Origin: Symmetrospora coprosmae
Taxonomy: Eukaryota > Basidiomycota > Cystobasidiomycetes > Symmetrosporaceae
Direction: 5' to 3'
Length of the DNA stretch: 64,000 nt
Assembly: GCA_008802785.1 (NCBI GenBank)
Contig: VUYT01000004.1
Coordinates: forward strand, 774,997 to 838,996
Of the stretch, positions 10,673 to 20,749 are shown piece after piece. The translations under genes were made by a program, and so were the position numbers. Every line of letters starts with the position of its first letter. The stretch's first letter is position 1. Below the pieces are notes generated by a model, which was not told the DNA's origin, did no database searches, and worked only from the letters and a program-made list of their open reading frames with translations.

Positions 10673-11642
10673 TTTCCAAACTGGTTATATCGAGATGGCG
10701 GGAAGGCATGAGAACACTGGTACCTGCGCCGCACTTCTGTCGCAAACGACATCGGAGCAGGTGTCGGAACCTGAACGTACATGTTGCCTGCATTGCGCTT
10801 GCAGAGATACGAGCATACATTCTGACAGGTATGCTCTCACAGCGTGCGGTCTCGGCCAAAGAAAGTGAATAAAGCATGCGCTGTTCCCACGCGAGAGTGT
10901 GGGACAATCCGCAGAAGCTCAGAACATTTGAGGCATATTACGCTCCACACCTACATAACGGTCACTGCTGAGATGCATACCAAAACTGTGCTGAATGTCC
11001 GATCTTCGCAAAACCTTCCACTGCGCTTGATCGGACTATATGCAACCTGAAAGACGTTGAAGATCCGGCAGCATTTGAGAAGTATAGGTAGTCGCATGCT
11101 GGCGCCAAAAGGGGCATCCATACACCGTAAGAGACGCCTACCAGATCAACGAAATCGACCTCGATGCGGACCACGCGTATATGTAGGCAGGGGGAACGGA
11201 ATCGGTCTGGCCCTTCGCTTATGGAGATTTGAGGTATACAAACCGTCAAGGAGCTAAAACTTCAAGCTGTATTCCTCTGACATTCCGGCGTTCCCTTCGA
11301 CGCCCAACCTCGGTTGCGGCCGGATCCTCGCTTCGGCTTTTCGCCTGCCCAGCTTTCGATATGAAATGATGCCGTGGCACAAAAGCGCCCGAACGCAACG
11401 CAGTGCAACGCAGCGTCCGTAGAGGTTGTCACACCACTTACGCGCCACCAGACCGTTGAGGAGGAGAGCTCGCCCTAATCACACGCACACTCTACATGTG
11501 TGAATCAGTCGCATTCCGCGCTCCTGCTCCAGACGCGCTGGTCGGGTGGAGAACAAGGTTCGTATGTGTCCGGCGAGTTCTCGCCACCAATGGCCATATG
11601 TACAGCAGGACCCCGAGACATCGAGCAACGATACACACGCGA
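10673..11642. other. Intergenic stretch, no gene seen
   Basis: Lies upstream of the Rrp46 gene and runs to the degenerate tRNA copy. Short overlapping open frames only. The right end (about 11565-11642) is the inverted copy of the intact tRNA's 3' flank: on the minus strand GCGTGTGTATCGT follows the tRNA-like part, as it does after the real tRNA. Confidence 0.4.
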
Positions 11643-11723
11643 TCTCCACGCGGGACTCGAACCCGCAAAGCTCGAGCCCAGAAGTCTCGCGCAAAGCGAA
11701 TTCGAGCACTGGAGCATCAGAGC
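11643..11723 (-). pseudogene. Degenerate tRNA-Arg(TCT) copy
   Basis: On the minus strand it reads GCTCTGATG, a disrupted and lengthened D arm, then CGAGACTTCTGGGCTCG, a variable region, an intact T arm GCGGGTTCGAGTCCCGC and GTGGAGA. The T arm and TCT anticodon triplet survive. The D arm is destroyed and the sequence is about 10 nt longer than the intact gene. No T-run terminator follows it, unlike the functional copy. It is divergent to the tRNA at 11974, about 250 bp away. Confidence 0.7.
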
Positions 11724-11769
11724 GTCCTCAGAGGGCGGCAGGCATTTGGCGAAACCCGGGAAGAAATCT

Positions 11770-11990
11770 GGTGCGGGGAAGGTTGACGCCTCCAGCGGAC
11801 ATGCAAGAGTCCGGCAGTCCGGGCCAGAGGAGAGGCTCAGAACATGCCGTTGCAGAGCATTCGCAACCAGGAGATGTCCAGAGTGGGGATGGGAAGCATG
11901 CAGGGACGTTACGAGAGACCCCACAGTAGGCGAATGTAGACCTCAATGCCGCTCGCAAGCGGATTAACCAAACGCTCTGCTGGCGCAATG
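11770..11990 (+). repeat. tRNA-Arg 5' flank repeat (copy B)
   Basis: Reverse-complement partner of 9279-9497, including the first 17 or so bases of the tRNA gene itself. Near-identity over about 220 bp suggests a recent duplication or gene conversion. Confidence 0.85.
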
Positions 11991-12044
11991 GTAGCGCGCG
12001 AGACTTCTAATCTCGAGGTTGCGGGTTCGAGTCCCGCGTGGAGC
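11974..12044 (+). tRNA. tRNA-Arg (anticodon TCT)
   Basis: A 71-nt cloverleaf without intron. The 7-bp acceptor stem GCTCTGC/GTGGAGC has two G-T wobbles; D arm is GCGC-AATGGTA-GCGC; anticodon arm is CGAGA-CTTCTAA-TCTCG with TCT at the anticodon; variable loop AGGTT; T arm is GCGGG-TTCGAGT-CCCGC. A box (TGGCGCAATGG) and B box (GGTTCGAGTCC) are present. A run of six T at about 12077-12082 is a plausible Pol III terminator. Confidence 0.93.
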
Positions 12045-13323
12045 TTGCGTGTGTATCGTCGTTGGACGTCCCGCGCTTTTTTGGTCCATGCAGGCCTTGG
12101 TGGCGACATTCCCGGCTTTCGCGCTGATCCGACGCTGGCGTCCATCTCTTTATATCAAAGAGCATGAGAGCGTGTTACTGCACTCTATCGCGACCATATA
12201 CTCTAATCTCAGCGAAATCGAAGCTTGCTTGTCCGTCCTACAGCCGTTTCGAGCAGCCGAACGCCTACATACAGGATTGAGGAAGCCTCGGCCAGAAAGC
12301 GACCTATTTGAACGATACTGGCTGTGATATGCTTCATACATTCAGAGGCACAAGTCTTATTCTTTGCGCCTCAATCCTGGACCTCATGTGCAATCAGTGG
12401 CCTCCGCGAGCCCGCCAGAAGCCAGGCACCGGACAAGTAGTCGCAAGGCAACTTCCTGGCAAGCGAGTACTCAGGTCATTACGGTGAACAGTAAGAACAT
12501 CTCAGATACTTGTTTATAAGCATCCTCATTCAGCCCAGACAAGCCGGGTCTCACTTTCCCCGCAAGGTAGCCGCGGTAGGAAGCGCCCGCTGCATCGCTA
12601 CTTTCTGGCGATCTGTCAGGTTGCTAAACCTCAAAAAGCAGTAAGGGAGCACGCTACAATGTTCGCTCGTGTGTATCGTCAGCCCTCCTACGCGTTCATG
12701 ATCTTGGATCCTCCCAGAAGGAAGGAAAGGTCGTCATCAGAATGTTCCTCCTAATCCCCAGCAGCTGAGCCATGGTCGCTGGACGCCCTGATCTGGCTAA
12801 GATTACCATCCGTATACCCATATGGTATTCTCAGAATGTCGTTCGGTGCAGATCTTCGCCAGCAAGGGTTGGGTCGGTGCGGGGTGATCTGATTCAAGTC
12901 GCTTATACCAGAGGACACAACGCAGAGGTCTTCGTTATCTGTTCGTATATTCCGTTATCATGACGTGTTCCTTCAACGCATATCGTCTTTTCAGAGTATT
13001 CGTGCGGTCTTTTCGGAGTATTCGGTGCGATGGCCCATTCACGTCGAACGAGCTTCTGCCAGTGGCCCGAAGACAGCGAGGCGAGGGCCAAGGCCTCGGC
13101 GTATGGAAGCGAAGCGAGCTGCAACCCCCGTTAATCTTTTCGTTAATCAATCGGAGGGATACCAGCGAATGAATGAATAGCGGCATGCAGGAGGACGTCA
13201 GTACTGTAGCTGGACCCGCACCGACCCACACTTTGAGCTGAGCCATACCCCTATACCCCGTGAGAAGTGGGGCAAGCTAGGGGTCGGCCTGCAGGACAGG
13301 CGCGATAAGGAGCAGGCAGCGCG
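12045..13323. other. Intergenic stretch, no gene seen
   Basis: Begins with the tRNA 3' flank and Pol III terminator; the first 60 bp are shared with the inverted flank left of 11643. The remainder has lower GC than the genes around it, with no credible coding frame or RNA gene. It should include the permease promoter at its right end. Confidence 0.4.
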
Positions 13324-16300
13324 ATGGAGAACAGCAGGAGGATGGCAGGGGATGCCATACCAGCCAGCACAATTGCATCCCACGGAGCGCTGTCAGAAGC
13401 GACTGCTGGCGATGTCAGCCTGGCGGACAGCAGGACGCCGCTCGTCCGGGCTGGTTCGTCCGTATACACGGCAAGCAGCATCAAGGACGGTGACGATAGC
13501 GGGAGCAGCGACCAAGTGCGGGACAACATCGGCACACCAGACACCGATATCTCACACGGCAAGCCCGTAGACGACACACCCGCCGAACCCGTCATCCAGG
13601 CAGGAAAGCGCAAGCGGCGGCGGCGGCTGCTCTTCCGCCAACCCATCGCCACAGTCACGTCTACGCTAGCGAGAGCGAAGACATCGCGCACGAACGACTC
13701 ACCACCGTCCGTGTACACTCCAGGAAGCGGCGGCGAGTCTCCAAAAGATGCGCTCTTCAAGGCGCCATCTGACGCCACGGACCACGAACTGGGCTATAAC
13801 GATGGGAAGGGCACAGAAGGGATACTGCGGCGCGTCTACGATACATGGTCATTGACGAGCCTGGGAGTCGCCAATATTGGGCCGATATCAGGTGGGTTGC
13901 GACAGGCTCTGATCTTCATCCGCTGCGCTGACACGCTCTGGTATTCAGGGGCCTTTTTCGGTGTCCACACGGCGAAAGAGTACGGTGGCTACAGCATGCT
14001 AGCTATCGGCTGGCCGCTGTCAGGCCTCTTCATGTGCCTCTTCACGGCCGTCCTTGCCGGGATGTCGTCAAGCTATCCGGTGGCGGGAGCTATGTGCGTT
14101 CGCCTTCTCCGCCGCAGAAAGCGTAGGCAGACGGCTTACACTTCCGCAATGCTCATAGGTACACATGGACATTCCGCTTGTGCCGCTTGAGTCCGACTCT
14201 GCGGCCTCTGGCGAGGTTCCTGTCTTGGCTATGCGGGAGCTTCCTCCTGTGTGGACACATTCTCGCTCAGGTACGCGAATCCAATGCTGCTTGCTCCTTG
14301 CTCCTTCCCTGGTCGTCGCGACTGACACGCCTTCCTCCTAGATGCTGCTCGAATGGCAAATGGCGACCATTTTCCAGGTGAGAGTAGCGCGTGACGAGCA
14401 AGACACTCGTACATTTGGCTGAAACGACTGCCTTATGACAGGGCTTGATCGTCATTTACGCTCCAGGCTATCACCCGGCTACCTGGAAGGCGGTGCTCTT
14501 TGCCTGGGTAAGCAAGACGCTTGGGCAACTACCAGGACAAGGCTGATCAGTTACACCGTCCCAGGCCGGCCTTGTCATCTCCGCAATCGTAGCCTCCTCC
14601 AATGTAGGACGCTCTCCGATACTATGGAAGGGCTTCTGTAGGTCTATCGCATGCCGATCATACTCGAGACTCCGCTGACGCCACTTGCGCTTCAACGCAG
14701 CCATTCTATGCGTGTCGACCGTAGTGATTCTGGCGGTCTCGCTGCTAGTATCGACATCCAATCGAAAGTGCGTCGGTCAAACAGCATTGCCATTAGATCT
14801 GAGACTGATTACCACGCCCGCAGCTCCACCGCCACGATCTTTACATCATACGCCAACGGGACTGGCTTCACATCAAAAGGATATGTCTACCTGCTCGGAT
14901 GGGTGCTCACAAGCATAGCGACAGGGCAAGATGTCGGCTCGCACATGGCTGAAGAGACCAAGTTTCCTACCAAGACCGTACCTCTTGCCATCTTCTGGAG
15001 TACAGCCATATCCTACATCAGCGGCTGGGTCGTCATGCTAAGCATCATGGCTGTGAGTCCTGTTAGTCGTACTCAACGAAGCATCACTCAAAATCGTGCT
15101 CGATCTCCGCAGGTCTCACCTGAAACGCGAAGCTTGGACGCACCCGTCAAAAGCTATAGTGCACCCGCGCAAATGCTCACTGAGGTCTTGCCACGCCCAG
15201 TCGCATTTGTCTTGGTCCTCCTTCTAGTCTTCCTCATGCAGTTCCAGGACATTGCCCAGCTTCTCGCTTCCTCGAGGTTCGTCTGGGCGCTCGCCAGAGA
15301 CGATGCCGTGCCCTTCTCCCCACATCTCCGCCGCCTCTCCGCCGACACGCGCATTCCAGTGCGCGCCATCTGGGTCATCTGCATCTTCGTTGCGCCGGCG
15401 CTTCTCCTCGTCATCGGTAGCCGGAAGATCGTGACTAGCCTGATCCTATCTGGCTGCGGGGCATCCCTCGTCATCGCCTATCTCATTCCGGTCCTCTGCT
15501 ACCTCACCTGCGCTCGCGACGCGCTGGATGTCGACGGGCGGAACGAATGGACTTTGCGGCGATGGAGCAAATGGGTCGCTGTGGTCGGAACAGCCTACAT
15601 CTGCCTGATCATCGTGCTCATGTGCTGCCCTAATACGGCCCCTGTCACAGCCAGTGAGTTTGCTGTAATGCTCCGCGGACGTGACGCAATGATGAGCTGA
15701 TTCAGAGTACGCCCCCTTCAGCCTCATTCTCCTACGCCGGCCCCATCATCGTGGTTGTCGTCCTACTTTCCACCCTCACTTGGGTTCTCTTCGGCAATTC
15801 ACACTACGCCGGTCCCATTAAATCAATCACTGTCTATACTATCGGCAGAGAAGTCGAGCTCCCCAAAACAACATACGCTACATCAACGCACAACCGAGCG
15901 ACACCCGGCAGCGGGCAGCCACAGACGCCTGTAGAGGGCAATGGCCTGACCACGACCGAGTTTGAAATCGGCAAGACGGCCAATCTGTACAGCGAGAGCA
16001 TTGCGAGCTGTGACGTGGGGCACAGAAGTCGCGCTGCACCGGACGGCTCGTCACGTCGACCGCGACCACCCCCGACAGACACGGCGCTAAGTGCTGCGAC
16101 GGGCGCAACGAATAGCGCATTCACCGATACGCAAATGACGGGCATGACGTCCGACGGAAGCTACACCGACTCGTTAGGCGAAGGCGACAGCGAGGAGGAA
16201 AGTCTAAGGGCTGCCCAACCCACGCGCACTCAGCCTAGGCTGTCTGTGCCGGCCTCTCCTACACCAAACCAATCGGTCGAGCAACAACAACTAGCACCTG

Positions 16301-16353
16301 CGCCTCAGCGACCACCTCCGATACATCTGCCATCTCTGCGTCGTGCTGTCTAG
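13324..16353 (+). CDS. APC-superfamily amino acid/choline-type permease
   Basis: Integral membrane transporter for an amino acid, choline or GABA-like solute. Ten exons (13324-13891, 13949-14093, 14159-14270, 14342-14377, 14442-14507, 14565-14637, 14701-14767, 14824-15052, 15113-15653, 15722-16353) give 822 aa. The transmembrane core starts near residue 185 (TSLGVANIGPISGAFFGVHTA is split over two exons) and includes YGGYSMLAIGWPLSGLF, PVAGAMYTWTFRL, LLGWVLTSIATGQDVGSHMAEET and AQLLASSRFVWALARD, all typical of the fungal ACT group (Uga4/Hnm1-like). The cytosolic N-terminal extension of about 180 aa and the polar C-terminal tail of about 180 aa are unusually long. The substrate cannot be read from sequence. 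Several small exons (36-73 nt) make the gene easy to mis-annotate. Confidence 0.87.
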
Positions 16354-16698
16354 ATCAGCGGGCGCCCGTCACCAGTTCGTCAATTCCGTCCAGATGTAGC
16401 AATAGCTCGCAGTGCACATATGTTCAAAGTAGTAGCTCTGTCGTGTGTTGTTGTGCAGTGTACGTGGTATTCAGGCAAGATGGCATTGATCGATCTTCCG
16501 CGATGGGCAACAAGAAAAGATCGTCCTTGTGAGACGCCTGTCAGGCTCTAGCTACAATGAAAGTCTACCGTCTACATGCTCTCCTTCGTCTCCGCACATA
16601 CCACCTCTGACCTCTACTCCGATCTACAGAAGATGTTGGACGTGCTGCGGCACGGCTGCTCCTGGCAGTCCGGCTTGTTAGCACACCAGTTGCTTTTC
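16354..16698. other. Convergent 3' region, no gene seen
   Basis: Between the stop codons of the permease (+) and the desaturase (-). It holds only 3' untranslated sequence as far as I can tell. Confidence 0.5.
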
Positions 16699-18452
16699 TC
16701 ACTCGTCCTTGAGTCCACCGAGGTTGCCGGTCCCGCCTGCGTGGGCAATAGCCTCGAGGGTATCGCCATGCGCCTTTGGCATGCGCTTGACGCGCGAGAA
16801 GAGTCCGACGTCGGTGTCAAAGATGAACCTGTACGTGACCATGCACCAGCTGTCGTGGCGGGGCAGGTCCTTGTAGTACTCGTTGGCAATGTTGTGGAGT
16901 GCGGGGAGGCGCGTCCACGGGATGGACGGGAAGTCGTGGTGCTCGTTGTGGTAGCCCACGTTGTAGGTAAGGTAGTTGAGGCAGCCGTAGTACGACCACG
17001 TCTCCTGGTCCCACTGGTCGAACAGGTAGTGCTCGGCGATGAAGTGGCCCGCGCACGGGTGCAGCGAGCCCGCAAAGAACGACGACATGATGAAGTAGAT
17101 CAAGGGACGGAAGTTCCAGCTGCCGTCTGCAGGGAGCGCCGAGAGGAGCGTGCTCGCGTAAACGAGGAGCGCGTCGAACCCAAATTGCGACGCGAGGTTG
17201 AAGGCGTGCCACCGCGTCAAAGTCTGTGCCCGCACAAAACCTGGCCGGAGCGCGTAGAAGAGGATTTGGAAGATGCTGCGTGCGGCGCGAAGCGGAGCGG
17301 AGGAGGTCAGTCAGTACAGCGCCAAGGAAGCTTGCGAGGGGTGGCGGCTCACCAGAAGAAGGCCTTGCCGGCTACGTTGCGCAGACAGAGCAGCTCTAGG
17401 CGGGTCGGGAGGTCCGTGTCGACGCCGTCAACCCCAAGAGCACGGTGGTGCCTGTGAAGGCCGTATGTCAGCATCGATCTGCCTGGACTGACGGCGCTCA
17501 GGGGGTAGACACGACTCACTCCATGTGGTACTTCTTGAACATCATGGCATACGGTATGCCGATAGGAAGGTTGGCAAACATGGCAAAGGTCCGGTTGGCC
17601 TTGATGCCCTTGAAGGCCAGGTTGTGAGTGATCTCGTGGATCTGCGTGCGAACTAGTCAGCCACGAGTCAAGCTGCACGATGCACAACGCGCATTCACAG
17701 CACTCACCGCAAGGAAAAGGTTCTGATTGCACGTTCCCCCGATGGCGTAGGCGGCGAGGACGAACTTCCAGCTCAGAGGACTCGTGTCCCGCAGGAAGAA
17801 GGCGGTCAAGAACTGGATGGAAACGACCAGTAGCACTGCATACTTGGTCCACGGCTCGTAGCCCATAAGTTTTGTGACCTGTGTGAGAACGGTCCCAGCA
17901 GACGCGTTAGGACGCATGCCGGCGACAACGGGGCTCCACGAGGAGAGGAGCTCCGCAAACCCACCTCGGGATGACTCTGGAGGATAGCACGACGCCGAGA
18001 GCGATGGGGCTCCTCATTGTGCATCCACAGCCAGTCATTCGGGTCCTGGACAATGCGCGAAGGAAAGGTGGAAAGGTCAGCCCGAACGTGCCTGTGCCCT
18101 CTGCGAACCGGTTCATGCAGGCGCGCTCCGGAAAAGCTGGGACACCGCGAGCAAGCAAGCGCACCTGAGAGACCTTCTGCGGCAGCCGGACGACATGCAC
18201 AGGCTTCGCAGCTGATTTAACGCTCCTGCTCTGGGTTATCGAGGCCGCGGCTTCGTCCTCTGAGCTCGACCCGCTCGCGCTTGGACTGAGCTCCTCGCTG
18301 GCCGTGTCGTCCTCGTCACTGCTCAACGTTGCTGTCGTGCCAGCATCTGCGCCCTCTCTGTGGCGCAGACTGCTGCTCTGGTGTACGCCGTCGAGGCTCT
18401 CTGCCCCCGCGAGGAGCGAGTAATCTATCGCTGTTGCGTTGAGGACCGCCAT
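16699..18452 (-). CDS. DES1: Sphingolipid delta-4 desaturase (dihydroceramide desaturase)
   Basis: ER membrane enzyme introducing the delta-4 double bond into the sphingoid base of ceramide. Minus-strand exons 18165-18452, 17965-18045, 17708-17878, 17520-17641, 17353-17451 and 16699-17275 join in phase to 445 aa. The Lipid_DES N-terminal motif ([18 protein letters not shown]) is followed by membrane spans and three histidine boxes: HEITH, HMEHH (rebuilt across the exon 4/5 junction) and HNEHHD. KYHMEHH followed by [14 protein letters not shown] is highly diagnostic. An N-terminal Ser/Asp/Glu-rich extension of about 95 aa precedes the conserved part and is not typical. The start is the ATG heading the open frame [12 protein letters not shown]; upstream frame has no better candidate. 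Confidence 0.93.
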
Positions 18453-19372
18453 GGCGTTGCTTGCGGGCGCGGCGGCTAGAAAGTGAGTGGGAGGCGGTGG
18501 ATGACCCAGTTTCTGCAATGACAATGAGCGAACGAGTGGGTGCGATTGCGATACGGTGTTGTCGATGGAGTTCTTCCTATGTATGCATAAATCTCCTGGA
18601 TGTCTGAAGGGAAGCCCTCCCGGCGTTTCCCCTCCTCTCGTCCCATCTCTGGCCGGGGTCTCGCCCCTGTCCCGGACTCCCGAGCCGGAGTGGTCCGCAG
18701 AAACGACCATGCTATCATCGCGTCGCGCATGTACTGACACACACTGAGACACTTGAGTGACACCGACTGGCCGCGACTGCATATGGCTTCCGTCTAGAGT
18801 ACCGGTACCTTCGTCAGGGCGTTCAAAGGCGGTCCCGCCCACGCATAGATGTATCGCCACCAAAGCTCGGAACACTGGCAGATGCACGCACGAATACAAG
18901 CCAGGGTCCATAGCAGCTGGGGCAGCACCGCGTCGACGTTGTGTCCATAGCAGCTGGAGCAGCACCGCGTCGACGTTCAAACGGCCTGGCTTCCCATGTG
19001 CAAGGCTCAACGCCCCCGATGTCTGCGTACTCTCACTCAGGCAACTGCATACTGGAATCACGTCTCGCTCTCTCCCCTGCTAAGGATCCCAGTCCAACGC
19101 AGCCCTCGCTTGCTGCGTCAAGCGATACGAGGCAGGATACAAACGCATCCCGGTTGGCGCCCTCAGCCGGGCCACTCCCTTAGACGTCGCTCAGGCTGAG
19201 ATCCATGTCTCCCGGAGCGGCATGAAAGGCATGCTCGCGCCCGCCGAGCGATAGACGGCACTGCCCCATCCAGCCTCATCACGGACGATCTGCGCGGACA
19301 GCGCAGCTCCTCCTCGCGTTCTGGCCCTCTCCTCTGCCAAGCCCCATCCGATATCCCAGTCTCGCCCTGAAC
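18453..19372. other. Divergent promoter region, desaturase / thaumatin-like
   Basis: Separates two divergent genes and should contain both promoters. Contains a 37-bp direct repeat at 18906-18979. The long minus-strand frame that runs through it in frame with the desaturase shows no domain and probably reflects GC-rich composition. Confidence 0.45.
18906..18979. repeat. 37-bp direct tandem repeat, two copies
   Basis: GTCCATAGCAGCTGG... repeated head to tail with one visible difference (GGGGC versus GGAGC). The unit contains GTCGACGTT. Non-coding by context. Confidence 0.85.
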
Positions 19373-20499
19373 ATGCACTCTTTAACTTTTCTTGCTTATG
19401 CGCTGTCGCTTGCGCTCGCTTCCACCTCGCTATCGACCGCGTTCAAGATCACCGTCGTCAACAAATGCCCCGAGCCCATCTCTGTCGCCGCTTCTCAGGC
19501 CGACGTACTCACAACTGACAAGTCACCAGAGCTAGAAGCAGTCCGTCCCTTCCCGGCAGTGAGTACGATTCCGACCTGCCCCGTTGAAGGCGATACAGAC
19601 GCTACGGTGGAGACCTGAGATAATGCCTGCACACCCTATGTCACCTCGTGGCAGCTCGAAGAGAAATACACGGGCTCGGAACCCCTTGCCCAGGGCGAGT
19701 CGTTCGAGATCATCCCTCCCGCCAAATGGATGGGCGGCAGGGTCTGGGGCAGGACCGGATGCAAAGGAACAGGCGCAGTGAGTGCCTGCCGGGCCCTTGC
19801 TCCACTGTGCTAGTCGGTCCACTGACCAATCGTTTCGCCCGCTTTCATGTCATCAAGGCCATGGTTTGCGAAACAGGCAATTGCAATGCCGGGCAGTTCT
19901 GCACCGGCTACGACGTGAGTCGGCGCTGTGCATCTGATCATAAAGCGAGCTCGTGTGACATTTCACAGAACTAAGGCGTTTTGAGCTCGTGTGCTCGGCA
20001 GGCCAGCTGGACGGAGCCAATGCTGCTTGCAGAGTAAGTCAGCCGCGCGCTCGTATACACTGCCATCAAGTGTCACGGGGCGACGACGTTCTGCCTTGCA
20101 GCCGAACTGAGAAAGGATGCCCTGCTGTCGCAGGTTCGGATATGGCTACAAGGACGCACAGCAGCCGTCGCCCAATGGCTACTGCAATCTCTCCAGGGTC
20201 ACCGGATTTGACTTTGCCAAGTCACTTGATGGTATAGCCACGCCGAAGAAGTGTCTAAGTAGCACATGCGCCGTGGAGGGCGGCGCTTATGCTAACCCCG
20301 ACGATCATCTTGCCATGGAAGGAGGGATGTGTGAGTCAGCTTACTGTTTGCATGTCGGCAAACGTAAGCGCTAACGCTGAGAGCATCCCCCACTGTGTCT
20401 GTCCGTCTCACTCAAGATGACATTAATACTGGCGAACTGACAGTGACATTCTGTCCCGAAGGCAAAATGCCAGCTCGCAAGCTGGTCAAACTCACTTGA
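19373..20499 (+). CDS. Secreted thaumatin-like protein
   Basis: Predicted extracellular beta-sandwich protein of the thaumatin/PR-5 family; activity unknown. My model has six exons (19373-19562, 19620-19777, 19858-19914, 20002-20033, 20134-20330, 20444-20499), 229 aa, a normal length for small thaumatin-like proteins. It has a signal peptide (MHSLTFLAYALSLALASTSLSTA), the first strand FKITVVNKCPEPISVAAS, a GGRVWGRTGCKGTG segment followed by CETGNC (compare WGRTGC...TGDC in plant proteins), and LLAEF/GFDF near the TLAEF/DFYD positions. Ten cysteines remain after processing, as in small forms. The exon 1 donor (A|GTACGA) and the 32-nt exon 4 were chosen because they preserve frame and the LLAEF motif; alternatives run into stops. 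A decaying gene is possible. Confidence 0.68.
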
Positions 20500-20749
20500 C
20501 GGGCGCTCTAGCTGCATGTGAGCCCCGGCCAGCTATACCCTTATCTCTCCCGGAACGCCTGCTCTTTGTCCACCTGCATCTGCGCTCTGCGTATACCCAC
20601 GACGATGTGTCTTGCGCCTGGCGCGCAGGCAAGCGTCTCATGAAATCTATGCTCGTAAACTCCCGAGGAAGCGTCTTCGAAGTGGACCATTGTGGCAAGC
20701 AAAGATCACAGCCATACTCGTTACAACAACACTGCCCTCGTCCTCGTCC

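Noticed and set aside
17907-19061. 384-codon minus-strand frame extending far upstream of the desaturase start
   Set aside because: Only the part from 18452 down belongs to the desaturase; the upstream half crosses the 37-bp repeat and has no domain.
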